Below, piece after piece: positions 42,328 through 53,590 of a DNA stretch of 64,000 bases (position 1 is the first letter of the stretch; every line of letters begins with the position of its first letter). This DNA is from Massospora cicadina. Its lineage: Eukaryota; Entomophthoromycota; Entomophthoromycetes; Entomophthorales; Entomophthoraceae. The stretch covers positions 1 to 64,000 of the forward strand of contig JAKSZP010009568.1 of NCBI GenBank assembly GCA_022478985.1. Reading direction: 5' to 3'. The notes under the pieces were generated by a model. That model had not been told where the DNA came from. It was given only the letters and a program-made list of their open reading frames with translations, and searched no databases. The position numbers and the translations under genes were made by a program.

Positions 42328-42332
42328 CCGCC

Positions 42333-42602
42333 CCTCATGCTGAGGCCTAAACTGCTGATTCCTCCACATAATATTTCGCATCTTTCTGCTTCAGTACTGA
42401 TGCAACATACTCCAACTCTCAGAGTCTCTAGTATCTAAAAGCTTGTGTCAGTTTAAGCTTCGTTTTGTATAAAAAATTTATTTGAAACAAAATTGAGATA
42501 ACCTAGGACGTTGCTTCCTCTTTATTAACCACTTTGTCTTATTCTGGAGCCTTCTTCCTAGCTTTTCCTCCTGTGACCTCCTGCGCTCAGTCTCATATCA
42601 CA
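42333..42602 (+). repeat. E9 5' LTR, second part
   Basis: Continues the E9 LTR after E10 (CTCATGCTGAGGCC...) and ends CATATCACA. It aligns with 49969-50236. The next bases TTATTTAAGGAAATC are similar to those after the E5 LTR. Confidence 0.88.
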
Positions 42603-43430
42603 TTATTTAAGGAAATCTTTTGATTTTATTCTGAGTTTTTTTACTGTTGGGTGGCTAGAGTCAGCTAAACCCTCTCAGAGTTTCCCCTTTTTGAAGCTGT
42701 TCACTAGGCCGGTACTTTTGTATACCTCATGGTCTTGGTTTTTGACTTCTTATAAGGGTGTGTTAAGGGTGTTGCACGGCTCCCCTCACTCAAATAGTTC
42801 ATTCATTGTGTAGTACCTGCCACTACCAGCTTAACCTTCACCACTCACGCAATTCAAACTTTTAAAAAGGAGATCTTCACTAAGTTGTCCAGCCTTAGGG
42901 ACCACCATAAGTTTCAAGGCAAGGACTTAGCTGAAGTAATACTCAACCAGCTGCTGCTCCGTAAGATTTCAGAGGGAGCTCACCAATGATTACTCTCCGC
43001 TGATGATACTAATAGATCCCCCCTTGAATCCCTTACCAGATTTGGAAACCTTTGTTAAGCCCCGCGAGTTCCATCTGCCACTTTTAAGAAATATAACTCC
43101 TTTGTCTACTTGTCCCAAGGAGACCTCACTATGGCACAGTACTTGCGCCTATTCCAAGAAAAGGCATCAAGGTTGGAATACCTTGAACAGTTGAAAATAG
43201 CCCTCCTACGCAAGTCTCTGGATAACAATGGTGCTGCCCTTGGAATTTGGGATAATTCTCCCCCTCCTTATCTGAGACGTGCTCCATCCTTGCGTCCATG
43301 TTGTCCTACAGCATCTGCACTTTTAAACTTAACTGTACCGAGGAACTTCAGATCTTATAGCTTAATAATTCATTCTCTGTTGTTCACCCTCAGGAACTCT
43401 GTTATGTATACCTAACGCCACCCAAGTTTC
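42603..43430 (+). pseudogene. E9 gag
   Basis: Colinear with E5 gag. Frames include QGKDLAEVILNQLLLRKISEGA (about 42920-42990) and LSQGDLTMAQYLRLFQEKASRLEYL (43110-43190), a capsid motif, then PYLRRAPSLRPC. No CCHC knuckle found. Stops and shifts are present. Confidence 0.7.
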
Positions 43431-44580
43431 AAATCCCTACTGTAACTTATTCTGCTGAGGGCCTAGATGTAATGGACACCTCCAACCTGAACATTAAATA
43501 TCACACTCAATACTACCCTAGTATCGTTTATAACCAGCAGTGAGCTTACTGGAAGGTGAAACTGAAACCTCCGTCAAATGTGGAGGTCTCCTCACTACTG
43601 GCCCTGTACCGCTGCGCTCCACTGAGTACCCTTCGCTTTTATTTCTAATAGTAGAGGGTTTTAGTAAGTACATCTCATTTGATTCAGAGCATTCAATTTA
43701 CTCTAGCCATGGGCCCTCAGTTGCCATTTTAGAATCTATGCCTCCTGTTAAACTGTCTTCTTAGTTGACTCAGTTAGAATTTTCTTTCCAATCATTCCAG
43801 AGCCACCTTTCTTATTGGACCATATCCAGAAACGAATAGACATCTATGAGAAAATTATTGAAGACCAATTTGCTTTGGATGACTAATCCAGAAGTTTGGC
43901 CGTCCTTACTGGTGTAGTTTTTTGTGATAAATATCTTTCTCTTGCTGAACATAGAGCGTTAAGCTACTCTACTCCACTAAAATCCCATGGGAAACTTACC
44001 GGCAATGTAAAGTCATACGCTTGAATTCTAAGAGGATATTCTCACCTACACTCCACCCACAGGGCTTGGAGCTATTTTTTCATCCCTTAGCTCCGTGGAA
44101 AATAAATTATCCTCTGTGTACTTCTTATTCATGGTTACTATCTCCTCTACTGGGAAGCATTTACAAGCTCTCAATTTGGTGGATACTGACGCTACTAAAA
44201 ACCTCTTCTTTCAAGAGCTGGCGGAATCCATGGACCTTCCCTTAGGGGTTGGTCAGTTTTTGAAAGGTGGTGCGTCTCAAACCATCTTAAGATACAGTGT
44301 ATTATCACATGTTCCCTTTGATGCAGGTGATGTGCACTTTATGAAGAGTATCTACTCGATTAAAAACATCCTGTAACCTGGTATTCTGGGTATTTGCTGG
44401 TGGCAACAATTTGACATCTTCACTATTATAGACTTCATTATGCGTGCAAAATTCCCTGAAGAAATCACAGTTACCATCCCTTATCTGGATGAAAGCGCTA
44501 TGGCGCTCCCAAGAAGATAGGTCATTTCTACCAAGGTAGGCCTAGCATCTATCCAACAGACTACATCCTGACACCAAGAC
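43431..44580 (+). pseudogene. E9 gag-pol linker and aspartic protease
   Basis: 43440-43470 is the uninterrupted version of the E6 target in E5. The protease lies at 44095-44376: LNLVDTDATKNLFFQEL with Asp at 44182-44184 and the third motif residue changed from Gly to Asp (DTD). It continues LGVGQFLKGGASQTI. Linker frames before it have no named domain. Confidence 0.75.
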
Positions 44581-44770
44581 TTATCCTTCCTGAGTGCATC
44601 AAGGGATAGACGGACATGTTAGATCCCGCCAAGGCTCGCACACCCCTGAGCACACCAAATTTGACTTTAAGTTCAAGTTGACTGTTTACCCCGTCAAGAA
44701 ATTCTCTCCCAAATATTTTCTCCTTGTGGGAGGAGGCCGCCTTGGACGGTTGGGTTGATGACATACTCTC
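44581..44770 (+). pseudogene. E9 pol: RT N-terminus, left of E11
   Basis: Reads LPECIKG, then KARTPLSTPN and AALDGWVDDILS, matching E5 ALDVWVVNMIF. E11 interrupts within the codons for DDILS. The 16 bp 44755-44770 are the left target-site copy. The frame continues at 46618. Confidence 0.8.
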
Positions 44771-46601
44771 TTTTTTTAGCACTAGTGGTGCCCAACCCAA
44801 AAGGGGGAGTCGCCTCGCATTTTTTTTTCAAATGGGCTAAACAAAGGGATTAATATAAATAAAAAATTCAAAATATAGCCCCTAGGTTATCAGCCTAGGA
44901 AGCCATATCAGAAGGCGAAGAAGCTTTGGGAAACTTTTTTCCGGCGCCAGCTTTAGCTGGCAGACCATGGCGGACAACATCGGGGTAGGGGCATCATCAA
45001 CATGAGGCATAAGGAGGTATAGTTGTGGGCTTTCTTTGTTAATGAGGCTGGAAGTGTCTATCGCCTCAATTTATTGAGCAAGTTGATGCTCAGTGAAAGT
45101 GATGAGAGCCAGCACACAAGTAAATGACTTGATGCGCTGGTGGGTTTCAGGATAATGGGGGTCAAAAAGAGAAGTTTTTGCTGCATCAATGAAAATGCGG
45201 CTCACACCAAAAGTGAGCTCCTCAATTTCATATTTAGCACCTTCATCAAAATCAGAAGGGAAATTCGAGATGTGAAATACCCTCAACTAGGGGGTTCCAT
45301 CACCCAAGGAGATGCTGGCGGAGGAGGGTGTTGGCAGGGGCATCCGCAGCTTCCACAGCCATTTGATTGATATTTTTATAATATGGAAAGTTGCTTTTAG
45401 AATGAAAATGGTGGGGGCGCTAATTGGGAGGATCAATAAAAAACTTCTTCAACATGAAATCTGGCTTCACATTGTATGGCTGGTCGCTATCATCAATCCA
45501 ATTGAGACACTTATATGGTTTATGCTCAGCTAGCGCTGGCCCAGCCACAGGAGTTGGTATGGTGGCGGAACCTGATTGGCTACAAACAGTCAACCACGGA
45601 AGCTCAGCTGAAAATGTTTCAGCCATCAACTCAGGATTCCATAATCCAGCCAAATTAATCAAATTTTTAAAAATTTTAAATTTTGATTGGCTGCTGCTTT
45701 CAAAGCAGCGCCAAAGGAGGGGCGAAGGAAGCAGCAGAAGCAGAAACCATGGGGCACTTGTGCTTCAAGTGGTCAAGCTCAAAACACAAGGGGCAGATGG
45801 CGGGGCCATTTTTGATGCATGCCCAAAAAGGATGATCAGGGGCAGACCTGCTCACAGTGTGCGGGGAATCACAAGATGGGTGTCATGATTAAATGGGTGG
45901 ATAGTCATGAAGGTGCGAGGGCCTGTCAGACAATCTGCCCCATGGGGCACCACGAACTGCAACATGGGGTCTGCGCCATAAATGGCCAAACCCTCCGTGA
46001 GCTCATGGCGGAGGCGTTTGGGGGAAAGGTAGGAGGGCAACCCAGCAAACTGGACCACAAAAGTGGCCTCATCTGGGAGCTAGGTGCGAACGGTGTGGAG
46101 AATTTTTTTTTATAAATCAATTGCAGCTTGGCTGCTGCCACTGCATCAGCTTCTAAGCAGAAGCTGAGGTCAAAGTACCCCTTAAAGGGGTGAAAGTTGA
46201 TAAAGCCAGTGGGTTTGAAAACTGCCGTGGCCATCTCAATGATGGCTGCACTTGCATATGGGAAGAGATTCCCATATTTGACCTGGAGGCCAAAATGCAA
46301 ATTGCTCCATGGGAGCACCAAAGGGCTCCAGAGCACTGCCTGAGAGCTGGCGAGGTGGTGGGACAAGTCCTGAGGGGGGACATAATGCCTGGTAGCGTTG
46401 GGAGGGCTATCAGAGTTAGCCCAGGCGCGCTTTGGTGGCAGCCAAAAGACGCCAGATGGCGGTGCACCACCACCCCAAGCCAGGGCAGCAGGCGTTGATT
46501 TCATCGACATTGGTAGGTTTGGGCTCAATTGAGCGGTCATGTTTTGTATTTTAAAAAAATCCAAATTTGGCTTTGATTTAGGTATCAAAGTGATACAAAG
46601 A
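44771..46601 (-). mobile_element. E11: ORF1-only retroposon with 16-bp TSD
   Basis: 1831-bp minus-strand insertion in E9 RT. The target-site copies TTGATKACATACTCTC (44755-44770, 46602-46617) differ at one base. A run of seven T (44771-44777) at the left end corresponds to a 3' A-tail. Long, imprecise TSDs and an A-rich end are typical of LINE-machinery insertion. It encodes an ORF1-like protein but no endonuclease or RT. E15 is a second copy. It is presumably mobilised in trans by a LINE such as E16. Confidence 0.88.
45060..46540 (-). pseudogene. E11 ORF1-like protein: RRM-like domain, CCHC knuckle, C-terminal domain
   Basis: Starts at ATG 46540 (TAQLSPNLPMSMKS). Residues ~70-200 read LQVKYGNLFPYASAAIIEMATAVFKPTG, GYFDLSFCLEADAVAA; after a shift VQFAGLPSYLSPKRL, LTEGLAIYGADPMLQFVV, an RRM-like arrangement. 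A CCHC knuckle CPLCFELDHLKHKC is at 45795-45754. Distal frames 45662-45420 and 45286-45071 make a C-terminal region shared with E15. Three or more frame breaks. The RRM call rests on motif order only. Confidence 0.65.
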
Positions 46602-46617
46602 TTGATTACATACTCTC

Positions 46618-47270
46618 CAAGGGTAAAATCTTTTAGAAATTTTTGTCGGTATGGGCCCCCTCCTATTTGTAGAGAAGTGGGATGGTCCCCTCTGTCCCTG
46701 CACTGATTATGACCACCTGAAAAACGTGACAGTACCTGACCCCCATCACTACCCCTGGAGAAGCAGATTGCCAACTACATTGAAGAAGGATAGGGTGTTC
46801 AGCAAGCTGAATTGTCATAACGCCTTTAGCTAGGTATATAATTAATATGGTCAGGAGAGGTTGACCGCTTTTTATAATCATAAAGGCTCTACCAGTTTTT
46901 TAGTCATGCCTTTTGGTTTAAAGAACGCTCTAGCCTGCTTTCAAAGGTTCATGGATGCTGTCTTGGGGGACCTTATGGGTACCTGCGCGATAGCATACAT
47001 TGATGACATTCTGATTTTTTCCCCAGATGCAGAATCTCACGCCTGCCACCTTGTATCTGTCATAAAGCGCCTTGTTCAGGCTAACCTTACTATTAAAGCT
47101 AGCAAGTGCGATTCTTCCACCTCATAGTTGAGTTCTTAGTAAACATTAACTTCTCTTACGGCCACATGATTGCTCAAGAGAAGAAAATAGCCCTCCGCGA
47201 TTGGGATACCCCCTCATCTCTCATCTAGTTATGCAGCTTCCTTGGGATTGTAAGTTCCTCAATAAGTTCA
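46618..47270 (+). pseudogene. E9 pol: reverse transcriptase
   Basis: 46651-46833 reads GPLLFVEKWDGPLCPCTDYDHLKNVTVPD and DRVFSKLNCHNAFS. 46861-47127 reads TAFYNHKGSTSFLVMPFGLKNALACFQR and the intact YIDD at 46996-47007, then ILIFSPDAESH. The palm is fairly well preserved; the thumb (47130-47270) is shifted. One stop separates the two main frames. Confidence 0.9.
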
Positions 47271-47800
47271 CCCCCAGCTCTCAGAAGTTGCCGCCCCTCT
47301 CTACACAGCATCTTGAAAGAAGATTTTAAGTTAGACCACAGAATGCAACGCTGCGTTTTACGCCGTCAAGTACATACTTTTGTCCAGTCTTGTGATAGCA
47401 CATGCAGATCCCAGTCGTTCATTTATTATCACCATTGACACTTAAACTTTGCATTGGGAGCAGCTATGTTGAAAGAAGGGGAAGGCGGTTTGGAATGTCC
47501 TGTTGCCTATTTTTTCAAGAAGATGACTCTGGAACAGCTCAAATATGCTATCTATGACAAGGAAATACTTGCTATTGTTGAGGCGGTACAGCACTGGCGC
47601 CACCATTTGCACGGTTATAAGTGGCCCATTACTGTCCACATTGACAACAATGCATTGATGTACTACCACGCCCCAGTGGTTGTCCTCTCCAGTCCCGGTG
47701 GTTGGAAATCTTGTCAGTTTTCATTTTACAATATGATTTAATTAAGGGTACCCAAAAACTGTTATCAGATGCTTTATAACGGAACCTCAACTTTAATCCT
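47271..47800 (+). pseudogene. E9 pol: RNase H domain
   Basis: The main frame 47454-47741 reads LECPVAYFFKKMTLEQLKYAIYDKEILAIVEAV (catalytic Glu) and TVHIDNNALMYYH (third Asp, normally TDH). The first Asp region (IITIDT) at 47425-47445 is shifted. Colinear with E5. Confidence 0.85.
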
Positions 47801-49015
47801 GATACAGCATTAGTTGACGCCAACAATACTAAGGTATTAATAAAGCCAGAACAGTTTAATCTAAGCAACTTGTTAATTTCCTGCTCTGCTTATGATAAAA
47901 CCTCTGGATGGATATACTGACACTGCTGACCGCGTTAAGATGTCCCAACCCCTGTCAGCTGACTATGACAAGATCAAGAAGACCTGCAAGAGGAATAACG
48001 AGCCCCTGGACAAATGTTACCAGTTGCTAGATGGGGTAATCCTTTATCAAGAAAAGTGGTGAGTACCACCTGAACCCCTGAGAGAGTAGGTAATCCGCTA
48101 AGCTCATGACACTCCAATTGCTGGCCACCCTGACAAAGACAAGACTCTTGAGTTGATCCGCTGCTCTTAAATTTGGAAAGGCATTGCCACAGATGTGGCC
48201 AAATTCAAGATGTCCTGTTTGACGTGTAACCAGTCAAAATATAGTCATCTGAAGAGCGCTGGATTGCTTGTCCCCACTAAGATTCAGAGGACTTGGACTT
48301 CGGTGTCCGTTGATTTTATTGTGGAACTCCACTTGTCCCAGGGTTATGACGCAGTAATGGCTCAGGTGAACTGCTTTACCAAGATGGCCTACTTTGTCCC
48401 CTGAAATACTATATACCTCATCCAGACTGCCAGCCTCTTTGTGGACAACATCTTTTGCTTACATGGCTTCCCCAGGAGATTATCAGCTATAACAGCCTGC
48501 AATCTACTAACCAGTTTTTGGAAGCCTTACTTTTATGTTATGAATCCTCTCCTACAACATACAGCCTTTTAACCTCAGTCAAATGGACATACATAGAGGG
48601 TGAATCAAGATTTGGAGCAATTCTTGCGTAGTCTTTCCAACGCTGAACAGAACAATTGGGTATCTCACCTTCTGCTGGCACAACTCACTTATAATAACCT
48701 TACTTATACCTCTACAGGCCATTTCCCTTTTTTTGCAAGCTATTCATACAACCCAAGTTTTAATCTGAGCCCACAGATTGAGCTCACCGTTATTACTACC
48801 AATTAGCGCTAAAGAGCTCAGAGACATACAACAGGCAATGAAGGACTATCTTTTTGACGCTGTGGTTATCTACAAAGAATACACTGACTTTAAGCGCTGC
48901 AAAGACATTAAGTACAAGCCAGGAAACTTGTCAGTACAATACCAAGAATTTTCACCTGAAGCAGCCCTGCCGCAAGTTAGGCTCCAAGAGTGTTGGACTC
49001 TTCAAGACCATTAAG
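47801..49015 (+). pseudogene. E9 pol: integrase
   Basis: Zinc-binding region at 48090-48235 (AHDTPIAGHPDKDKTLELI, then FKMSCLTCNQSK). Core at 48195-48404: WTSVSVDFIVELHLSQGYDAVMAQVNCFTKMAYFVP. The second Asp region is damaged (48460-48540). The Glu region near 48590 is damaged too, but NQDLEQFLRSL and LLLAQLTYNNLTYTSTG follow. Several stops. Confidence 0.85.
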
Positions 49016-49607
49016 AAGGTTGGCCTGTCAGCATCAAGTTGATCTACCCCCTTCCATCAAAGTGTTCAGCGCCCTTCATGAGTACCTCCAGACCCCCTTT
49101 GAGGGTCCCATTCCTCCACACCCTGAACCTGTTATAGTAGATGTTAAACCCCAATATGATGTTGATGCTGTTCTTGCTTCCCACCTATCCCAGCATAGAC
49201 TCCAGTATTTGGTGTCATGGAAAGGCTATTACGAGACTGAGGATAGTTGAGTATCTCATCAAGACTGTGATAACTCTCAGAACCTAATCTGCGACTTCCA
49301 TGCTAGGTTCCGCAAGGTTGTAGGCCCTGACCCTCAAGCCTCCTTGGCATCTATAAATCTGCCAAACCCCCACAAGAACTTTGCTAAGGCTAATGTCCCC
49401 TCAGGCGGCGTGGAAACCGATCCAAGGGCAGAGGGTAATGTAACAGCTAGTGACCTTTTTCCTGTTGTAGAACGCTTCACCAAAGCTAAGCACAAGGAGC
49501 TACTGGAGTCAATGCCAGAACCTTTGATGAATATTAATGAACTCTTTGAGGTCATTGACTGGAAATGGGTTCTGGCTTTGACAGCCAGAGCTGAAATAGT
49601 ACCATAG
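49016..49607 (+). pseudogene. E9 pol: chromodomain and LTR-crossing tail
   Basis: 48990-49250 carries FSALHEYLQTPFEGPIPPHPEPVIVD and the chromodomain start VDAVLASHLSQHRLQYLVSW, KGYYETEDS, then TGA where Trp is expected. 49344-49607 continues through the polypurine tract GGGCAGAGGGTAA (49426-49438) into the LTR with KAKHKELLESMPEPL and EVIDWKWVLAL, the same tail as in E5. The conserved protein reading across the LTR boundary argues it is real pol sequence. Confidence 0.82.
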
Positions 49608-50236
49608 AGGCGGAAAATCCGGCGAAAATTGGCAAAAAAATCTGACAAATAATCTGGAATGAGGTTATAGATTCAGCTAAAATTCCAATATCTCTATTTT
49701 GCTAAAAGCAAAATTTTTTTTGGCTCATATCATTTTTCATCAGTAATTTTGTGATTATCGCATTTCTTCACTATATATACATAATAAACCAAGAAATGTT
49801 TTTCTTTTCTCAGACAAACAGATAAATTTCAATAAAGTTTTGGTTTTTTATGAAGTTTCCCCATACTTTTCAGTTAATTTTTACAAAAAAATATTTTTTA
49901 AATCTTCTGCTATAGCTGGACTCCATTTTCTGCTCTATTATGACCCTCCCCTTTGGCGCTAAACCATCCCTCATTCTGTGGCCTATGCCACTGATCCAAC
50001 ATGTATTATGTCACCGTTTTCTACTGAGGTACCTACACAACCTACCCCAACTCTCAAGGACTCTTTTCTATGATAGTTTGTGTTAATTTGGTCTAAGTTT
50101 TGCTTAATACATTTTTGGAAAAAAACTGAGATACCCTAGGACGTTGCTTCCTCTTGCTTGTCCACTTTGCCTTATTCTGGCACTTTTGCCTGGCGCTTTT
50201 CTTCCTGCAACCTCCTGCACTAAATTTCCTAGTACA
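49439..50236 (+). repeat. E9 3' LTR
   Basis: TGTAACAGCTAGTGACC to CCTAGTACA, 798 bp. Matches the two-part 5' LTR and the E5 LTRs. Flank TTCAA. Confidence 0.9.
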
Positions 50237-50456
50237 TTCAACCCGGAAGGTTGTGAAAGATCTTATTGTACAGGCCCATAGAAGCCCCTGGGCACCATGT
50301 CCCTACACATTTTATAAATAGTAACACTTTCTAACTCTTATAAAGGAGTCTATTTCACCCCATCTTTTCGTTTTATTGACCTCTCCACTAGTTTTCAGCA
50401 TTGAGCCCATTTTTGAACTTTAATTACAGTTAATAGAATATTTAAGCCAAGATACG
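50237..50456 (+). repeat. Probable E12 5' LTR remnant
   Basis: 220 bp directly before the primer-binding site, hence by position the end of an LTR. No second copy is present in the window for comparison. No coding frame. Confidence 0.4.
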
Positions 50457-50472
50457 TGGTGCTCACTACAGG
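50457..50472 (+). other. E12 primer-binding site
   Basis: TGGTGCTCACTACAGG followed by AGGCTCTGAACTG; E3 continues GGGCTCTGAGCTG after its own site, so the similarity extends past the primer site. Confidence 0.78.
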
Positions 50473-50719
50473 AGGCTCTGAACTGTCTAAGTGAAAACTT
50501 CTAACATGAAAATGGAGAAAAATAGCAGTTAAGAAAATCAATCTTCTGACCAGTCATAAAGCATAACTTAATGTTAACACCTCACAATACAAAGTAACTC
50601 ACATAAATTCTAAAAGCTTTTAGTTTTGGTCCACCTTCCATTTTACTCTACCCTCCATTGACAATGACTAATATCAATTTTATATGGGAACCTTAACGAG
50701 ATTATCCACAAAAAATAAA

Positions 50720-51549
50720 TGACATCTACTCTTTGGGAGGCCGCTCCAGTTGCTCCCGCACTTCTTTGGTATCTTCTATGATGCGAGATTTATATACCTT
50801 GGCTCTACCGCTAGTGGGAGATTTGGACTTGGATACCAAATTACAAGCTTAAGTTTCGTTTATCCCATCATACATTACCTCCTATTATAGTTGGGTTGCA
50901 TCACCATGAAGTCTTCCAACAACTAGGACTTACTCAAACCCTACACATTAATATTGTTGATTTCTATAACATGGCCTCATTTTTCACCCATGACAATTGT
51001 GAAAGCCATTGTTGACAGTTATAAGTTATCAATGAGTCTCATAACAAACTCACATTGTTTGATATCAGAATTTTCGGGCTATCTCAAGGACCAGCTTAAT
51101 CAGTATATACAGATCCTTGAGGCTGCCTGAAATCAATCCCTCAACCAATTCAATGACCTTGTGCGGACCCTCCAGTAGCACTACCAGGAGTTAGCCTCTC
51201 ATAACATTGTCTTTAAGAATGAAGGGATGAGGGTCCCCAAGGACCTTCCAATTCCGCGGTGCCTTCACCCGGTGACCCCAACAATTCCTGGAAAAAGGAC
51301 GTTTTAACAGCTCTTGCTGTCTAATGGGTTCAAATATGCAATGTGGCTCAAGGATTCAAGCTCTGAGTGGATGGAGTTCCTCTTGACCCTAGGGATTCAA
51401 TTGAGGCCTAGTTGGGTGAGATGGATAATCTCAGCGCCTTCACCAAGCTCACCAATAATTGCATCACACAGCTCAAGAAAACCAGTTATGAGTTTAAAAC
51501 ATACTTGATGTTAAAAATGGAACTATTGGACCCTGTAGTGAGCACCAAA
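50720..51549 (+). pseudogene. E12 Gag N-terminal part
   Basis: Reads LHHHEVFQQLGLTQTL, DFYNMASFFTHDN (50890-51000), a short GPQGP trace (51230), SWKKDVLTALAV, and then DNLSAFTKLTNN (51422) into a coiled-coil start. It aligns with E3 11400-12109. Interrupted near 51525-51549 by E13. Many stops. Confidence 0.72.
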
Positions 51550-52644
51550 TGTTAAAAACCGGCTTAGCTGATAGTTTCTCAGCTTTTAATTAAACAGGTT
51601 CAGTAATACATTATCTGCGTTACTTGATAGATATATATGATCTATAAATGTATGATGACTATTATCTGTAGTTAAATAATTAAACCAGATGTGTTTCAAC
51701 GCTTAACTTGCAATAATTCACAAAATACTGATTTGAAATGTAGGGACTTTTTCTTTATTCCGGATATACTTAATCCACTCTCAGATACAGAGGTTCTGGC
51801 ATTAGTTCTCTTCATGCTGAGTTGGTGTAGATTTACGTCAAAGGTATGCTTCTCTTCTAAGGATATCTGATCCTTACTCTTTATACACACAAAAGAGTAC
51901 ACAATTATTTTACTACAACAATAATTAACTAAAGATTAATAGATTTATTAATGCTACCTGCAATTATAATAATATTGAGGGATCTCAATCTGCTTTATTG
52001 ATAAAAGTAATAGGGACTTTACTGGGGTAATTCGGCTCCCAGCTCCTCACTTGGCACCTCATCCATGAAATGGCAGCTGTTGCTGTTAAATTTTCTTATG
52101 ACGTCTCTACCAGCGATGGTCTTTTCCATCAGGTTAGGAATTCTCCGTCAGACATCCCAGAGACCTAAAAACGGAAAGAGCCAGAAAACATGTCCCAAAC
52201 GTTCCCACTTAGTAACAGCAAACCAACCAAATTTGGCTAGCGACCTGCTTAGGTATCAGGATTCTTTACTCATTATAGAAGGTTACAAACCAAATAATTG
52301 ATTTGCTAGTTGCAGGAGGCATCACTCGCCTCACAATTGCTGATTAAATTCCCAATCAGTTGGTGATGAAACCCAACCGATCCCAATTTATACACCTGAT
52401 AGTTAATCAGCAATTAACTATCAGATGCCCCAACTTGTAAGCAACTCTTCCCAATGAGTACTTAAATATACACATGGATAAATCCCCAAAGAATTTACTC
52501 CTGGAGAATCACCCAAAAATCCTTGGACAACATTAACCCAAAATCGAAGTCAACTTATTTCTGATTAATTTGCTAATGTGAATAATCACCTAGCAAACCA
52601 GCAGATAACCTAGGAAGCTGGAAAGGCGGACAAAAATCCCAACA
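51550..52644 (-). mobile_element. E13: LTR of the E10 family with adjacent primer site
   Basis: 1095 bp, TGTTAAAAA...AATCCCAACA on the plus strand, homologous to E10 LTRs. On its left CCCTGTAGTGAGCACCA (51530-51547) is a primer site in minus orientation, so this is a 5' LTR whose internal region and 3' LTR are lost, not a simple solo LTR. It sits inside E12 gag. Confidence 0.82.
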
Positions 52645-52649
52645 CTTGA

Positions 52650-53590
52650 ATAGTTTAGAAATCTAGCTGCTTCTCCAACGCGCTGACATTCAAGAACTAA
52701 AGTCGAAGGTTGTTCACAAAGCCTCCATTACCTCTCTAAACCAAAATTTAGACAATATCTAAGAGGACCTCAAGAGTTTAAGATGACGACTGGATCAACA
52801 TCCCCTTGCAACTATGCAGAAACTGAGTTTTTTGAGCCTAATTTGATTACTGGTGTCAAAACCCTTTAAACTTTTATTGTGACTAAATTTGTCCTAGTTT
52901 AAGGAGAAATTTACCCACCGGCCAGAAAAGCATTGCCTCCTTTTTACATGTTTATGAGAGTTCCATGGAAGAAGTCACTGACTGACAGAATGTGAAGCAT
53001 ATCCAATCCTGTTTGAATCGCACTGCTAAGGAGAATATGACACCCCATATTAAGGAAAGCCACACCTGAAAACAAGTCCAACCACCCTAATCCAGGTTTT
53101 TGGAGGCAACCAAACCTTATAGAATCAGAAACAGGAGTTCTTGGGTATTCATCTGATCAAAGGAGAAAGCTTCATGGAATTTGATGGCCGATTCTACGCC
53201 CAAGAATAACCCTTGGTAACAACTAAACGCATTACCTTGGATGACGCCAACAGTGCAGTAATCACCACGCTGGGATCTTATCCTGAGGTCCAAATGCATA
53301 TGATTGTCCAGAAAAATGGGTTTACTTGCATTCAGAGAATTAATGAAGTGCTTAACAAAATACTGCGTCTTCCTGAATCCCAACTCTACCGCATTCATTT
53401 TCTCCCACCGCCCTCAGGTTCAAGTTGTCACAAACCAGAAAAATCCCAGGACTCGATGCTCTTACTGCGATGGTTTCTGTCACAGTGCCAAAACTTGTTG
53501 TGAAAATTGCATAGGCGGCGAGAAAAGGGCCATCAGCATAAAGGATGAGGAACTTCATGCTGACATCTCTGTACCGCCTCAAGGATAATC
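52650..53590 (+). pseudogene. E12 Gag: coiled coil, capsid and CCHC knuckle
   Basis: Continues with LQRADIQELKSKVVHKAS, matching E3 LQNAEIQSLKEQVASKAS. Capsid pieces lie at 52950-53400 (VYESSMEEVTD, RITLDDANSAVITTLGSYPEVQMHMI). The knuckle CSYCDGFCHSAKTC (CX2CX4HX4C) is near 53457-53500. Frames 53213-53503 and 53304-53588 overlap through a shift. Confidence 0.82.

Larger units (their letters stand above)
34327..50236 (+). mobile_element. E9: Ty3/gypsy chromovirus (family B) carrying E10 and E11
   Basis: 5' LTR in two pieces (34327-34857 and 42333-42602, together about 801 bp), internal region 42603-49438, 3' LTR 49439-50236 (798 bp). It encodes gag, protease, RT (intact YIDD), RNase H, integrase and a chromodomain, homologous to E5 throughout. 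E10 interrupts the 5' LTR and E11 the RT. The flanks GTTGA and TTCAA do not match as a target-site duplication. Multiple stops and shifts. Confidence 0.92.

Noticed and set aside
45424..45888. 154-codon plus-strand frame within E11
   Set aside because: Antisense to the ORF1-like protein; the minus-strand reading is supported by the CCHC knuckle and homology with E15.
34322..50241. Target-site duplication for E9 (GTTGA versus TTCAA)
   Set aside because: Only two of five positions agree, so the LTR ends were placed by alignment to E5 instead.
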